Counted from the first letter of the stretch, positions 24,399 through 33,780 are shown. The stretch: 33,862 nt of DNA from Alphaproteobacteria bacterium (GCA_022426245.1 JAKMDW010000009.1:1-33862); one strand, 5' to 3'. A program made the numbers and translations. The notes: generated by a model from the sequence alone, not told the origin.

Positions 24399-24419
24399 AC
24401 CCGATGTAATTATCCGACT

Positions 24420-25289
24420 TTATTGACATAAGGCCATTAAATTATACGCAATTTGGGCGGCGGTAAAATCGCTGGCCGGTTGCCCCGCCACGGGCGCCAG
24501 TTCCATCACATCGATACCGACGCAACGCCGCCCTTTCAGCGCGCTTGCCACCAAATCAAGGGCTTGATAATAGCCCAAGCCTCCGGGGACAGGCGTGCCG
24601 GTCGCCGGTAAAACGGACGGGTCGAGACCATCCAGGTCAAAAGTAACATAAATATTTTCGGGAAAGTCATCCGGCAGCGTGACGGCTGAAATATTGCCGC
24701 GCACCAGTTCCGGCGCGTCATAAGTCATCACCCCATGCGCGCGCCGCGCCGTTTCTTCTTCTTCAGCCAGGGCCCGCACACCGAATGAGGCCATCGGCAA
24801 ACCCTCTTGCGCCAATAAATACATGACGCTGGCATGCGAATGTTTGTGCCCTTGATAGGCATTGCGGAAATCGGCATGCGCATCAATATGCACCAAACCG
24901 AGCGGTGCATCTAACGCATCAACCACCCCCATTACCGCGCCATAGCTGACAGAGTGTTCCCCGCCAAGCGTGACCGGTATATGCCCGCGTCCTGAAATGG
25001 CGCCGCTGAGCGCGCGCAAATCGGCCATCACGGCCTCAATATTTTGGGCGCAATCAATCGGGGCATGCGTAAATATGCCATCGGCGCATGGCACTTGACC
25101 ATTGGTCAGACGCTCAAGCTGATGACTGGCGGCGATAATGGCGGCAGGCCCATTGGCCGCGCCCGTGCCATAAGACACAGTGGCTTCGAGCCCGCACGGC
25201 ACAACCTCAAAGCGCGCGCTCGCCATGTCATTTTCGGCGGCGCTTAATTCTTCTCCAAGAAACTGGTCATGTTTTTGGTGCGACCTCAA
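24420..25289 (-). CDS. speB: Agmatinase-like ureohydrolase
   Basis: A 289-residue arginase/agmatinase-family enzyme. Mn-binding motifs are intact: GGEHSVSYG, HIDAHADFR, and FDLDGLDPSVLPATGTPVPGG. The C-terminal EL(A)P segment and the N-terminal FLGEEL are typical of bacterial agmatinases, which make putrescine from agmatine. The start seems to be TTG 25289, overlapping the nspC stop as TTGA. An internal ATG at 25226 would remove the FLGEE segment and is less likely. It is last gene of the polyamine operon. A guanidinobutyrase or related specificity is possible. Confidence 0.85.
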   Translation of the reverse strand: MRSHQKHDQFLGEELSAAENDMASARFEVVPCGLEATVSYGTGAANGPAAIIAASHQLERLTNGQVPCADGIFTHAPIDCAQNIEAVMADLRALSGAISGRGHIPVTLGGEHSVSYGAVMGVVDALDAPLGLVHIDAHADFRNAYQGHKHSHASVMYLLAQEGLPMASFGVRALAEEEETARRAHGVMTYDAPELVRGNISAVTLPDDFPENIYVTFDLDGLDPSVLPATGTPVPGGLGYYQALDLVASALKGRRCVGIDVMELAPVAGQPASDFTAAQIAYNLMALCQ

Positions 25290-26440
25290 GATAAGCGCCC
25301 TTCAAAATCTTCATAATCGAATTGTTTAATAATGCGCAGCGCGTCAGTATCGCTGTTCCAAATCGCCAACGACGGCAAATGTGCGCCGTTAAACGTCGTT
25401 GTTTTGACCATTGTGTAATGCGCTTGGTCAAGAAACGCGATGCGTTGCCCGCTTTGCGGCACGCCGTCAAATTTATAACTGCCGATAATATCGCCCGACA
25501 GACAGCTTGCGCCGCCCAGCCGCACATCCAGCGCGCCTGCCTCGCCCAGCATGGCCGGACGATAAGGTGCTTCAATCACATCCGGCATATGGCAGGTCGG
25601 GGAAATATCGGTAATGCCGACCGGCCCGTTATTTTCCGTCACATCGAGCACTTCACCGACCAGAATGGCCGCATCGAAACCAATCGCCGTGCCCGGCTCG
25701 ATATAGGTTTGCACGCCGAGATCTTCAGATAATTCCTTCAATATCTCAATCAGTCCGCCACGGTCATAATCATTTCGCGTCACCAAATGACCGCCGCCCA
25801 GATTAAGCCATTGATATTTGCCCTTATGCGCCTCAAGAAATGGTCGCACCGCCGCAATTGTGCGTTTTAGCGGTTCCAACCCCTGCTCGCATAAATTGTG
25901 CAAATGCAGGCCCGAAATATTATCGGGCAATGTGTCGAGCTTCGAAATCGGGTGACCAAGCCGCGAGCCGACTGCACACGGGTCATATAGCTCAATCTCG
26001 GCTTCTGAATGTTCCGGGTTAATGCGTAACGCAAGGTCCGCGCCGGCCGCTTTGGCCTGTGCAGAATAACGCTCAAACTGCGCCGTGCTGTTAAACACAA
26101 TATGGTCTGAAAGCGCTGCAATTTCATCAAACTCTGACGGCTTAAAAGCCGGCGCATAGGTCGCCAATTCACCGCCGAAATGGTTGCGCGCCAATTTGGC
26201 TTCCCATAAGCCCGACGCGCATGTGCCGGTCAGATGGTCGCTGATAAGCGGCGCAACAGCCCACATGGAAAACGCTTTCAGCGCCAGTAAAACCTTGGTG
26301 TCCGCCGCCTCGGAGACGCCGCGCAGCACTTCCAAGTTTTCGCGCAGGCGCACTTCATCAATGACAAAGCAAGGCGAGGGGACGCGGCTTAAATCAAAAT
26401 CGGCAAATCGGCCAGCGCCGGAAGATTGCGTTCTCAACAT
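25286..26440 (-). CDS. nspC: Carboxynorspermidine/carboxyspermidine decarboxylase
   Basis: A 384-residue fold-III PLP decarboxylase (alanine-racemase-like barrel). It decarboxylates carboxy(nor)spermidine to (nor)spermidine. The PLP lysine lies in VLLALKAFSMW near the N-terminus. GLHLHNLCEQG, WLNLGGGH and EPGTAIG are cofactor-binding segments, and SPTCHMPDVIE carries the substrate-site Cys/Asp. It starts at ATG 26440, overlapping the upstream synthase stop by one base (TGATG). The product is most likely spermidine in this lineage. Confidence 0.92.
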   Translation of the reverse strand: MLRTQSSGAGRFADFDLSRVPSPCFVIDEVRLRENLEVLRGVSEAADTKVLLALKAFSMWAVAPLISDHLTGTCASGLWEAKLARNHFGGELATYAPAFKPSEFDEIAALSDHIVFNSTAQFERYSAQAKAAGADLALRINPEHSEAEIELYDPCAVGSRLGHPISKLDTLPDNISGLHLHNLCEQGLEPLKRTIAAVRPFLEAHKGKYQWLNLGGGHLVTRNDYDRGGLIEILKELSEDLGVQTYIEPGTAIGFDAAILVGEVLDVTENNGPVGITDISPTCHMPDVIEAPYRPAMLGEAGALDVRLGGASCLSGDIIGSYKFDGVPQSGQRIAFLDQAHYTMVKTTTFNGAHLPSLAIWNSDTDALRIIKQFDYEDFEGRLS

Positions 26441-27648
26441 CAGTCAAACTCCGGCGCTTCAGCCAGCTCATCATACTGCCACGCCAAGCCATGCGCGTTC
26501 AGCATGTCCATAAACGGGTCAGGGTTAAGCTGCTCAAGGTTAAACACGCCCGGCTGCATCCATGTGCCGTCGAGCATTAAAGCGGCGCCAATCATCGCTG
26601 GAACGCCGGTGGTATAACTCACCGCCTGACTGCCGACTTCTTCAAAACAGGCTTCATGATCGCAATTATTATAGAGATAAACCGTGCGGGGCCGACCCTC
26701 ATGCGTGCCGCTGACAATATTACCGATACAGGTCTTGCCGATGGTGGTTTTGCCTAAATCACCCGGATTGGGCAACACGGCTTTCAGAAATTGTAATGGC
26801 ACAATCTCGCGACCCTCATAAAGCACCGGCTCAATCGCGGTCATGCCGACATTTTGCAGCACCTCCAAATGCGTCAGATAGGCATCGCCGAAGGTCATCC
26901 AAAAGCGCGCGCGCTCAAGCTCCGGAAAATGCTTGGACAGGCTTTCCAATTCCTCGTGATACATCAGATACATATTGCGCGGGCCGACTTCGGGAAATTC
27001 GAAGCTCTGCTTGTGAGAGAGCGCCGGTGTCTCGACCCATTTTCCGTTTGCCCAGTGCCGCGCCGGTGCCGTGACCTCGCGAATGTTAATCTCAGGGTTG
27101 AAATTTGTAGCAAAAGCCTGCCCATGATCGCCGCCATTGCAGTCAAGAATATCGAGCGTGCGCATGTTTGAGACCAAATGCTTTTGAATATAAGCGGTGA
27201 ACACATTGGTGACGCCCGGGTCGAAACCCGAACCGAGCAGTGCCATCAGCCCTTTTTCAGCAAAGCGCTGCTGATAGGCCCACTGCCAGTGATACTCAAA
27301 CTTGGCCTCATCGCGCGGCTCATAATTCGCCGTGTCGAGGTAATGCACGCCGGTTTCCAGACACGCATCCATAATCGCTAAATCCTGATATGGCAGCGCC
27401 AGATTGACCACAAGGTCAGGCTCGACTTGGTTGATAAGCGCAATGGTTTCAGCCGTATTATCGGCATCAACTTGCGCAATATTTATAGATTTACCGGTGC
27501 GTGTCGCAACCGCTTTTTGAATATCTTCACAAGGCCCCAAGCGTCGGCTGGCGAGGGTAATATCGTTAAATATATCAGGCAGCATTGCCATTTTATGCAC
27601 TGCTACCGAGCCGACGCCGCCGGCTCCAATCACCAGAACAGTCGCCAA
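26440..27648 (-). CDS. Carboxynorspermidine/carboxyspermidine synthase (saccharopine-dehydrogenase-like)
   Basis: A 402-residue NADPH-dependent reductase that condenses aspartate semialdehyde with a diamine. The N-terminal Rossmann motif is VLVIGAGGVGSVAVHK, followed by ASRRLGPCEDI. Family stretches LDTANYEPRDEAKFEYHWQW and GSGFDPGVTNVF are present. The start is TTG 27648, six nt after a strong GGAGG; no in-frame ATG exists near the beginning. It opens the polyamine operon with nspC and speB. Together they suggest putrescine from agmatine, then spermidine through carboxyspermidine, without S-adenosylmethionine decarboxylase. Confidence 0.92.
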   Translation of the reverse strand: MATVLVIGAGGVGSVAVHKMAMLPDIFNDITLASRRLGPCEDIQKAVATRTGKSINIAQVDADNTAETIALINQVEPDLVVNLALPYQDLAIMDACLETGVHYLDTANYEPRDEAKFEYHWQWAYQQRFAEKGLMALLGSGFDPGVTNVFTAYIQKHLVSNMRTLDILDCNGGDHGQAFATNFNPEINIREVTAPARHWANGKWVETPALSHKQSFEFPEVGPRNMYLMYHEELESLSKHFPELERARFWMTFGDAYLTHLEVLQNVGMTAIEPVLYEGREIVPLQFLKAVLPNPGDLGKTTIGKTCIGNIVSGTHEGRPRTVYLYNNCDHEACFEEVGSQAVSYTTGVPAMIGAALMLDGTWMQPGVFNLEQLNPDPFMDMLNAHGLAWQYDELAEAPEFD

Positions 27649-27793
27649 GTCACCCTCCGCGAATTCACCAAAAAACAGGACCCGTGAGTCACCTCCAATG
27701 CCGCCAATATGGACGACTGAGGGCGTGATTAGACACTTTTTTCAGGGCTGTAAAGCAAATTCATACAGAGCGGGAATCGCGCAAAAATAGGGC

Positions 27794-28069
27794 ATGAAAA
27801 AGCCCCGTCAACAGCCGAAATCCTGCTATGTCTACCTGCTGAAAAGCTGTGATGGCGGGCCTTCGAAGTCCTATGTCGGCTGGACAATGGACTTGGAAAA
27901 ACGCCTCGCCGCACATAATGACGGCAGCGGTGCCAAGTCAACGCGCGGGCGCCAATGGCGGCTTGTGCACAGTGAGGTTTTCAAAACCCGAGGCGAAGCC
28001 ATGTCGCGGGAATATGAATTGAAGAATAATCGCCCTGAGCGGAAACGTATATTGGGCAAAGAGGGATAA
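27794..28069 (+). CDS. GIY-YIG superfamily protein (YhbQ/UPF0213-like)
   Basis: A 91-residue protein that is just the GIY-YIG nuclease fold. CYVYLLKSCDG...SYVGWTMDLEKRLAAHNDG contains the two-part signature, and the EYELKNNRPERKRIL end contains the conserved Glu. Such small stand-alone proteins are common in bacteria and are thought to cleave DNA, but their role is poorly defined. It sits 4 nt before the thioesterase gene, so the two are probably cotranscribed. Confidence 0.85.
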   Translation: MKKPRQQPKSCYVYLLKSCDGGPSKSYVGWTMDLEKRLAAHNDGSGAKSTRGRQWRLVHSEVFKTRGEAMSREYELKNNRPERKRILGKEG

Positions 28070-28073
28070 AAAG

Positions 28074-28865
28074 ATGAGCAGTTACACGCAAATGATGGAA
28101 GCCTTTTTGGCCTCCGGCCCACATAATTATAAAACCAACTTGCCGGAGACATGGAAACAAGGGCGCACCGCCTTTGGTGGGATTTCATCGGCGCTGCTGC
28201 TGGCCGCCATTTTGAACGACCATAACGACCTGCCCCCCTTGCGCACCATGCAGATCAATTTTATTGGCCCTGCCGTTGACGATTTGACCGTCACCAGCAA
28301 GATTTTGCGCAAAGGCAAAAACAATGTGACGTTCAGCGCCGAACTGGATAGCGATGCCGGTGCCGGAACACACGGGCTTTTCACTTTCGGCGTTGAGCGC
28401 ACATTGGATATGGTGATGGATTATCCGCTGAAAGATATTCCCAAGCGCCCTGACGAGCTTGAGCCTTATGTGCCGCGCGGCGAAGCACCCAGTTTCTTGG
28501 TGAATTTCGACCGCCGCTGGGTATCAGGCCCGACATTTTTCGAGCAATCCGACAACCCTGACATGCTGATTTGGACCCGGCTGACCGATCCGGAAAGCTG
28601 GGATAAAGGGCTGCTGCCCCTGGTTGTTCTCGCAGACACACCACCCGCCGCCTTTGGCACAATTAGCGGCGTGCGTGCGTTGTCTTCCATGAATTGGAAT
28701 ATTAATTTTCTGACGGATGATTTTTCGACCGAGGATGGCTGGTGGCTGATGCGCTCAGCCACCCGCTTCATCCGCGACGGATATTCTTCGCAGCTTATTC
28801 AAATATGGAATAGCGAAGGCCGCAGGGTGATGGACTCGATGCAGCACATCGCCATTTTCCAATAA
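28074..28865 (+). CDS. Acyl-CoA thioesterase family protein (double hot-dog)
   Basis: A 263-residue TesB-like/4HBT_3 thioesterase. The N-terminal hot-dog half is WKQGRTAFGGISSALLLAAI..LRTMQINFIGPAVDDLTVTSKILRKGKNNVTFSAEL. The C-terminal half is ALSSMNWNINFLTDDFSTEDGWWLMRSATRFIRDGYSSQLIQIWNSEGR, with a typical catalytic Asp/Ser region. It hydrolyses acyl-CoA to free acid and CoA. It is convergent with the acyl-CoA dehydrogenase gene 16 nt away, which supports a lipid or branched-chain catabolic context. Confidence 0.82.
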   Translation: MSSYTQMMEAFLASGPHNYKTNLPETWKQGRTAFGGISSALLLAAILNDHNDLPPLRTMQINFIGPAVDDLTVTSKILRKGKNNVTFSAELDSDAGAGTHGLFTFGVERTLDMVMDYPLKDIPKRPDELEPYVPRGEAPSFLVNFDRRWVSGPTFFEQSDNPDMLIWTRLTDPESWDKGLLPLVVLADTPPAAFGTISGVRALSSMNWNINFLTDDFSTEDGWWLMRSATRFIRDGYSSQLIQIWNSEGRRVMDSMQHIAIFQ

Positions 28866-28881
28866 GCGAGAAGATTGAGAC

Positions 28882-30081
28882 CTAAAGCCCCAACACAAAT
28901 TTCGACATAATGCCTTTTTGCACTTCCGTCGTGCCGCCGAAAATGGTTGAAGCACGATTGAACAGCATGGAATGGGTCATATCCGGTGCTTGCGCCCGAT
29001 AATTCGGCTCATTGTCGCCAACGGTCGGATCAAAATCAGCCGAGAACAATACGGTCGAGTCGGCCGCCAGCATGTCATAGGCCAAATCACCCATATCCTG
29101 CTGCAATTCAGTGCCCAGTGTTTTCATCGGCAGCGGCAAAATCATCGAATCGCCCGACCCTTCCTCAGCAAACAAAGTGCGGTTTTCAAGCATTTGCAGC
29201 GCTTCATAGCGCACTGACAATTCGGCATGGCGTTTGGCAAAAGCGTCGGCTTGATAGCTGTCGCCGGCGGTTTCGGCCAGATAGCCATGCACGGTTTTCA
29301 AATTGGCGAGACCGTTGACGATGATATCGGTTCCGGCGATACCGGCGCGCTCATTGCCAAGCAGGAATTTCGCATAGGTCCAGCCTTCGTTTTCTTCGCC
29401 AACCAGATTTTTCACCGGCACGCGGACATCGGTGAAATAGACCTCGTTCAAATGATGGTCGCCATCAATCGAGTAAATCGGCTTCACTTCGATACCGGGT
29501 GTTTTCATATCAATGAGCAGGAAGGAAATGCCCTGCTGGGGCTTGCCTTCCGTGCTGGTGCGCACGAGACAGAAAATCCAATCGGCGATATGCGCCTGCG
29601 TGGTCCAAATTTTCTGGCCGTTAACGACATAGTCATCACCGTCGCGAATGGCCGCCGTCCGCAAGGATGCGAGGTCAGAACCTGAACCCGGCTCCGAATA
29701 ACCCTGACACCAGAATTGCTCACCATTGAGAATTTTCGGCAAATGCTCGGCTTTTTGTTCATCCGTGCCGAAAGCACAAATGACCGGGCCGACCATGGTC
29801 ACCCCGAAAGGTGACTGTCCCGGTGCGTTGGCGCGCGCAGCTTCTGATTGGAATATCGCTTTTTGCGGTTCGCTCCACCCTGTGCCGCCAAGCTCTTTCG
29901 GCCAGCCAATCGCGCCCCAGCTATTGCTGTTCAATGTGGCTTGCCAATCGGCCATTTCTTCCTTGGTCATATTGATGATGCTGCCGCCCTTATACGGATG
30001 CCCTTCCGGAATCACGTCTTCAAACCATGTACGGACTTCCTGTTGGAAGCTTTGTTCTTCGGGGGTCAGTTTCAAATCCAT
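28882..30081 (-). CDS. Acyl-CoA dehydrogenase
   Basis: A 399-residue FAD-dependent acyl-CoA dehydrogenase. In order: N-terminal helical domain; middle beta domain with the FAD/substrate signature GYSEPGSGSDLASLRTAAIRDGDDYVVNGQKIWTT; and C-terminal helical domain ending STIFGGTTEVQKGIMSKFVLGL, a typical GGTTEVQ flavin-contact stretch. The start is ATG 30081 with CAGGAGAC upstream. Chain specificity is not predictable. It is 61 nt downstream of the TIGR03084 gene on the same strand. Confidence 0.93.
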   Translation of the reverse strand: MDLKLTPEEQSFQQEVRTWFEDVIPEGHPYKGGSIINMTKEEMADWQATLNSNSWGAIGWPKELGGTGWSEPQKAIFQSEAARANAPGQSPFGVTMVGPVICAFGTDEQKAEHLPKILNGEQFWCQGYSEPGSGSDLASLRTAAIRDGDDYVVNGQKIWTTQAHIADWIFCLVRTSTEGKPQQGISFLLIDMKTPGIEVKPIYSIDGDHHLNEVYFTDVRVPVKNLVGEENEGWTYAKFLLGNERAGIAGTDIIVNGLANLKTVHGYLAETAGDSYQADAFAKRHAELSVRYEALQMLENRTLFAEEGSGDSMILPLPMKTLGTELQQDMGDLAYDMLAADSTVLFSADFDPTVGDNEPNYRAQAPDMTHSMLFNRASTIFGGTTEVQKGIMSKFVLGL

Positions 30082-30142
30082 GTCTGTCTCCTGCTATAGG
30101 GTCCGATCCATCTCGATTGCTTTATATTCTATCAAGTGGCGC

Positions 30143-30937
30143 TTATTTTGTGAAGCGTGTGCCGGGGGCAGGCGGGGTTTCCGGCGCACCGGCAAAACAC
30201 TGCGCCTTTGACATCCAATCGGCCGCCACGTCACCCGTGACGGTCAAATCAGTGTCGGCAATATTGCGCACTTGTGTCACAACTTGGCAGAATTCAGCCG
30301 CTTTTCCTTCAATGCGTTCCGCGTTAGATGCCTCGCCAAATTCCCAAATCGCGCCGGAAGGAGCGGTTAATTTGACAAACGGCATCGGCCCCGGCGGCGT
30401 TTCGCCGCGGGTCGCATAGGTCCAGCCAAATGTATTTGTGCCCAAAACCGCAATGGAGCGAATGGTGTCTTGGTCATTACGCACCGCGCCAAGCTGGTCG
30501 AAAACCTCTTGTCCATGCGCCCATGTTTCCATCAGCCGCGCCGAAATAGATGAGCGCGCGCTCATATCCGGCCCGGCCCATTTCAGACGCTTTTTCGGGT
30601 CAACCTCGACAAAGCGCGCTGCCATATCAGTGTAAAAACTGTGCCATTTTTCCAGCAGGGCCTGACCTTTCGCGCCGCCATTCCAATCGGCTTCATAGGC
30701 ACGCATGCTGCTTTTTCCTATGGCGGTCATCGCATCACCCAGCCAAGCGGCGAAATTATCCTCATCGACATAGCTTTCATTGGCCGCCCAATTCCACATG
30801 TGCAAATGCTCCAGCACATTATTCAGCGTCCAACCTTTAAACTGTGTCGGCGCATCGAAATCCGCCTCATTCATGTCGCGCATCAGCGCATAAAGCGCGT
30901 CGCTCTCCGCTTTGAAGTCCAGTGCCTCTTGCAACAT
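30143..30937 (-). CDS. TIGR03084-type metal-binding protein (DinB/maleylpyruvate-isomerase-like)
   Basis: A 264-residue protein with a DinB-like four-helix N-terminal domain (KGWTLNNVLEHLHMWNWAANES) and an ARLMETWAHGQEVFDQLG helix, giving the His/Glu/His metal site. A small C-terminal domain follows. TIGR03084 members often sit with acyl-CoA genes, but their reaction is not known to me. The start is ATG 30937, and its Shine-Dalgarno AGGAGA overlaps the stop of the carboxylase gene. Confidence 0.82.
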   Translation of the reverse strand: MLQEALDFKAESDALYALMRDMNEADFDAPTQFKGWTLNNVLEHLHMWNWAANESYVDEDNFAAWLGDAMTAIGKSSMRAYEADWNGGAKGQALLEKWHSFYTDMAARFVEVDPKKRLKWAGPDMSARSSISARLMETWAHGQEVFDQLGAVRNDQDTIRSIAVLGTNTFGWTYATRGETPPGPMPFVKLTAPSGAIWEFGEASNAERIEGKAAEFCQVVTQVRNIADTDLTVTGDVAADWMSKAQCFAGAPETPPAPGTRFTK

Positions 30938-30946
30938 CGGTGTCTC

Positions 30947-32974
30947 CTATTCTTCGCCCGTATCAATGGCAATCATTAAATCATCAGCCGCCACTTGCGC
31001 GTCGGACACAACCAGCACATCTTCCACTGTGCCATCAACGCTGGCCAGAATTTCATGCTGCATTTTCATCGCCTCAATAATCGCCAGCCTGTCGCCGGTG
31101 GCAATCACATCACCCTTGCTGACGAACACATCAATCACCTTGCCGTGCATCGGCGCGGTCACTTTACTGCCATCGCCCGTCTCATCCGCCGTGGCATTGC
31201 GCATCAGCATATTGCTGCAGGTAAAGCTCTTGCCATCAATCGTCGCATACAGCGTTTCACCGCTCAAAAATGCCTGGCTGACATATTGCCCCCCACCTTT
31301 TTCGGCGCTGCTATTCAGCACCATATGCGTGCCATCATGCGCCTGCACTTCCAGCTCAATAATCTCCGCGCCGACATGCACCGCATATTGAGCGTGGTTT
31401 TTTGTGCGCACAGAAACCATGACCTCCTGTTCGCCAACCGCCAGCTTATAAGGCGTGCGCAGCGTTTCATCAGCCGAGAAATTAATCAGCGCTTGGGGCA
31501 CATGCATCGCCTTGGCGCGCGCCTTGGCGTGGTCACATTCAAAATGGCGCACCGCCAAAACTGCCAGCGCGGTCGCATCCGCCATTGGCGCCGCAAGCTC
31601 TGCGTCGGAAAAATTCTCGGCAATGAAGGCAGTTGAGAAATCGCCGGAGATGAAATCATCTTTTTCAAGACAGGCAATCAAAAAATCGCGATTGGTCTTC
31701 GGGCCAAATAAAGCCGTATCGGTCAGCGCCTCCACCATCAACTTACGCGCCGCCTCGCGGGTTGGGCCGGTGGTGATGAGCTTGGCAATCATCGGGTCAT
31801 AAAACGGCGATATTTCCTGTCCGCCGCGAATGCCCGTGTCATAGCGCACACCGGCGCGCGCCACCTGATTGAAACAGGCCACCTTGCCGGTGCTTGGCAA
31901 AAACCCTTTGGTCGGGTCTTCGGCGTAAAGCCGCACTTCGATCGAATGGCCGGAAAGGCTAACGTCTTCTTGCGTCATGCCCAGCGTGTCGCCTTCGGCC
32001 ACTTTTATTTGCAGCGCCACCAGATCGAGGCCGGTTACTTCTTCGGTCACCGGATGCTCAACCTGCAAACGCGTATTCATTTCCAGGAAGTAAAAGCTGC
32101 CATCGGTATCAAGCAGAAACTCCACCGTGCCCGCACCGCGATAATTTATCGACTTGGCAGCATCGACCGCCGCCTTGCCCATCGCATCGCGCAAATCCGG
32201 CGTCATTACCGGACATGGCGCTTCTTCAATGACTTTTTGATGACGCCGCTGCACCGAACAATCGCGTTCACCCAGATGCACAACATTACCGTGCGTATCG
32301 GCAAATATCTGAATTTCAACATGGCGCGGTTTGACGATGGCTTTCTCCAAAATCAACTCGCCTGAGCCGAAGGCGTTTTCCGCCTCCGAGCGGGCGGTCG
32401 AAATCGCCGCTGCCAGCCCGTCCGCTGCCTCAACCAGCCGCATGCCGCGCCCGCCGCCGCCTGCCGCCGCTTTTACCATAACGGGAAAACCTATTTTCTT
32501 GCCTTCAGCAATCAACACATCATCGCTCTGGTCTTCGCCCTCATAGCCCGGCACGCAAGGCACATCGGCCTCAATCATACGCCGCTTGGCCGCCGCTTTA
32601 TTGCCCATTAAATCAATTGCCTCCGCCGTCGGGCCAATAAATGTCAGACCGGCTTTTTCAACCGTGGCAGAGAAATCGGCATTTTCGGACAGGAACCCAT
32701 AGCCGGGGTGAATGGCGTCCGCACCGGTTTGTTTGGCCGCTTCGATAATTTTTTCGGCCACCAAATAAGACATGCCGACCGGACCGGGGCCGATAAGCAC
32801 CGCCTCATCAGCCATGGTGACATGCGGGGCATGTGTATCGGGTTCTGAATAAACCGCCACGGTTCGAATGCCCAAATCGCGCGCTGTGCGCATGACGCGG
32901 CAGGCAATTTCGCCGCGATTGGCAACCAAAATCTTACGAATAGTGCGGTGAACGGGTTTTTTCTTCTGCGCCAT
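30947..32974 (-). CDS. Acyl-CoA carboxylase alpha subunit (biotin carboxylase + biotin carrier), probably methylcrotonyl-CoA type
   Basis: A 675-residue two-function subunit. The biotin-carboxylase N-domain begins RKILVANRGEIACRVMRTARDLG. The ATP-grasp glycine loop is KAAAGGGGRGMRL, and the catalytic stretch is FLEMNTRLQVEHPVTEE. The C-terminal carrier domain has the biotinylation motif EAMKM. ATG 32974 with CAGGAG upstream is the start; the track start 32992 overlaps the crotonase. Gene order crotonase then carboxylase alpha matches liuC-liuD of leucine degradation, so 3-methylcrotonyl-CoA is the likely substrate. Propionyl-CoA or geranyl-CoA remain possible. Confidence 0.88.
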   Translation of the reverse strand: MAQKKKPVHRTIRKILVANRGEIACRVMRTARDLGIRTVAVYSEPDTHAPHVTMADEAVLIGPGPVGMSYLVAEKIIEAAKQTGADAIHPGYGFLSENADFSATVEKAGLTFIGPTAEAIDLMGNKAAAKRRMIEADVPCVPGYEGEDQSDDVLIAEGKKIGFPVMVKAAAGGGGRGMRLVEAADGLAAAISTARSEAENAFGSGELILEKAIVKPRHVEIQIFADTHGNVVHLGERDCSVQRRHQKVIEEAPCPVMTPDLRDAMGKAAVDAAKSINYRGAGTVEFLLDTDGSFYFLEMNTRLQVEHPVTEEVTGLDLVALQIKVAEGDTLGMTQEDVSLSGHSIEVRLYAEDPTKGFLPSTGKVACFNQVARAGVRYDTGIRGGQEISPFYDPMIAKLITTGPTREAARKLMVEALTDTALFGPKTNRDFLIACLEKDDFISGDFSTAFIAENFSDAELAAPMADATALAVLAVRHFECDHAKARAKAMHVPQALINFSADETLRTPYKLAVGEQEVMVSVRTKNHAQYAVHVGAEIIELEVQAHDGTHMVLNSSAEKGGGQYVSQAFLSGETLYATIDGKSFTCSNMLMRNATADETGDGSKVTAPMHGKVIDVFVSKGDVIATGDRLAIIEAMKMQHEILASVDGTVEDVLVVSDAQVAADDLMIAIDTGEE

Positions 32975-32976
32975 AA

Positions 32977-33780
32977 TTACTCCTGCACCCAATTGGGCTT
33001 GCGTTTTTCAAGGAAGCTGGCAACGCCCTCTTTGCCTTCATCGCTTTTGACGCTTTTGGCAAATGCCTCGCCCGCATAGCGTATCATCGCCACATCATCG
33101 AGATGCTTATTGGCTTCCAGCAATTCTTTGGTCGCCGCATTGGCACCGGGCGCGCACCGGCGCACACCGGCCACAAGTTCGGCCAGTTGCGCCTCCGCCG
33201 CCGCCATATCATCAACCGCGAAATCAACCAGCCCGTAATCAGCCCCTTGTTCCGCCGTGAAACGATGGCCCGTCAGCATAATCCGACGCGCCTTAATATC
33301 CCCTGCGCGCGCGACGATATAGCGACCGATTTGCGCCGGCACGATGCCGATAGCGGTTTCGGTCAACGCCATTTTGGTGTCCTTAACGGCAATCACAATA
33401 TCAGCAGCCGAGGCCATGCCCAGCCCACCGGCCATCGCCGCGCCGTGCAGCACAAAAATAATGACTTGCGGCATCGAGCGGACGGTCAGGAAGAAACGTC
33501 CCATTTTGGAATTATCCTCAATCACCTGCTCATCCGTATGCACGTCCTGGAAATTGCTTTTAAAGCCTTTCAAATCGCCACCGGCACAAAACACCTCGCC
33601 CTTGCCGCGCACGGTGACGCCACGAATATCTTGGCGAGTTTTGAGGTAATCAAATACGGCCTGCAATTCCGACATCAGCGCGTCCGACATGGCATTGCGC
33701 GCCTCAGGCCTGTTCAGCCAAACAGTTGCCCAGTGGCGATCTTCTTCGAGAATAACGACGCTGGTTTCAGGTGCTTGCAT
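32977..33780 (-). CDS. Enoyl-CoA hydratase/isomerase family (crotonase), probably methylglutaconyl-CoA hydratase
   Basis: A 267-residue crotonase. The acyl-CoA pocket and oxyanion-hole segments are VWLNRPEARNAM, FCAGGDLKGF and VLHGAAMAGGLGMASAADIVIA. The start is ATG 33780 with GGGGAA upstream; the track ORF extends 25 codons too far. It is 2 nt upstream of the carboxylase start, so the two are cotranscribed. The liu-type context suggests hydration of 3-methylglutaconyl-CoA, but sequence alone does not fix this. Confidence 0.82.
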   Translation of the reverse strand: MQAPETSVVILEEDRHWATVWLNRPEARNAMSDALMSELQAVFDYLKTRQDIRGVTVRGKGEVFCAGGDLKGFKSNFQDVHTDEQVIEDNSKMGRFFLTVRSMPQVIIFVLHGAAMAGGLGMASAADIVIAVKDTKMALTETAIGIVPAQIGRYIVARAGDIKARRIMLTGHRFTAEQGADYGLVDFAVDDMAAAEAQLAELVAGVRRCAPGANAATKELLEANKHLDDVAMIRYAGEAFAKSVKSDEGKEGVASFLEKRKPNWVQE

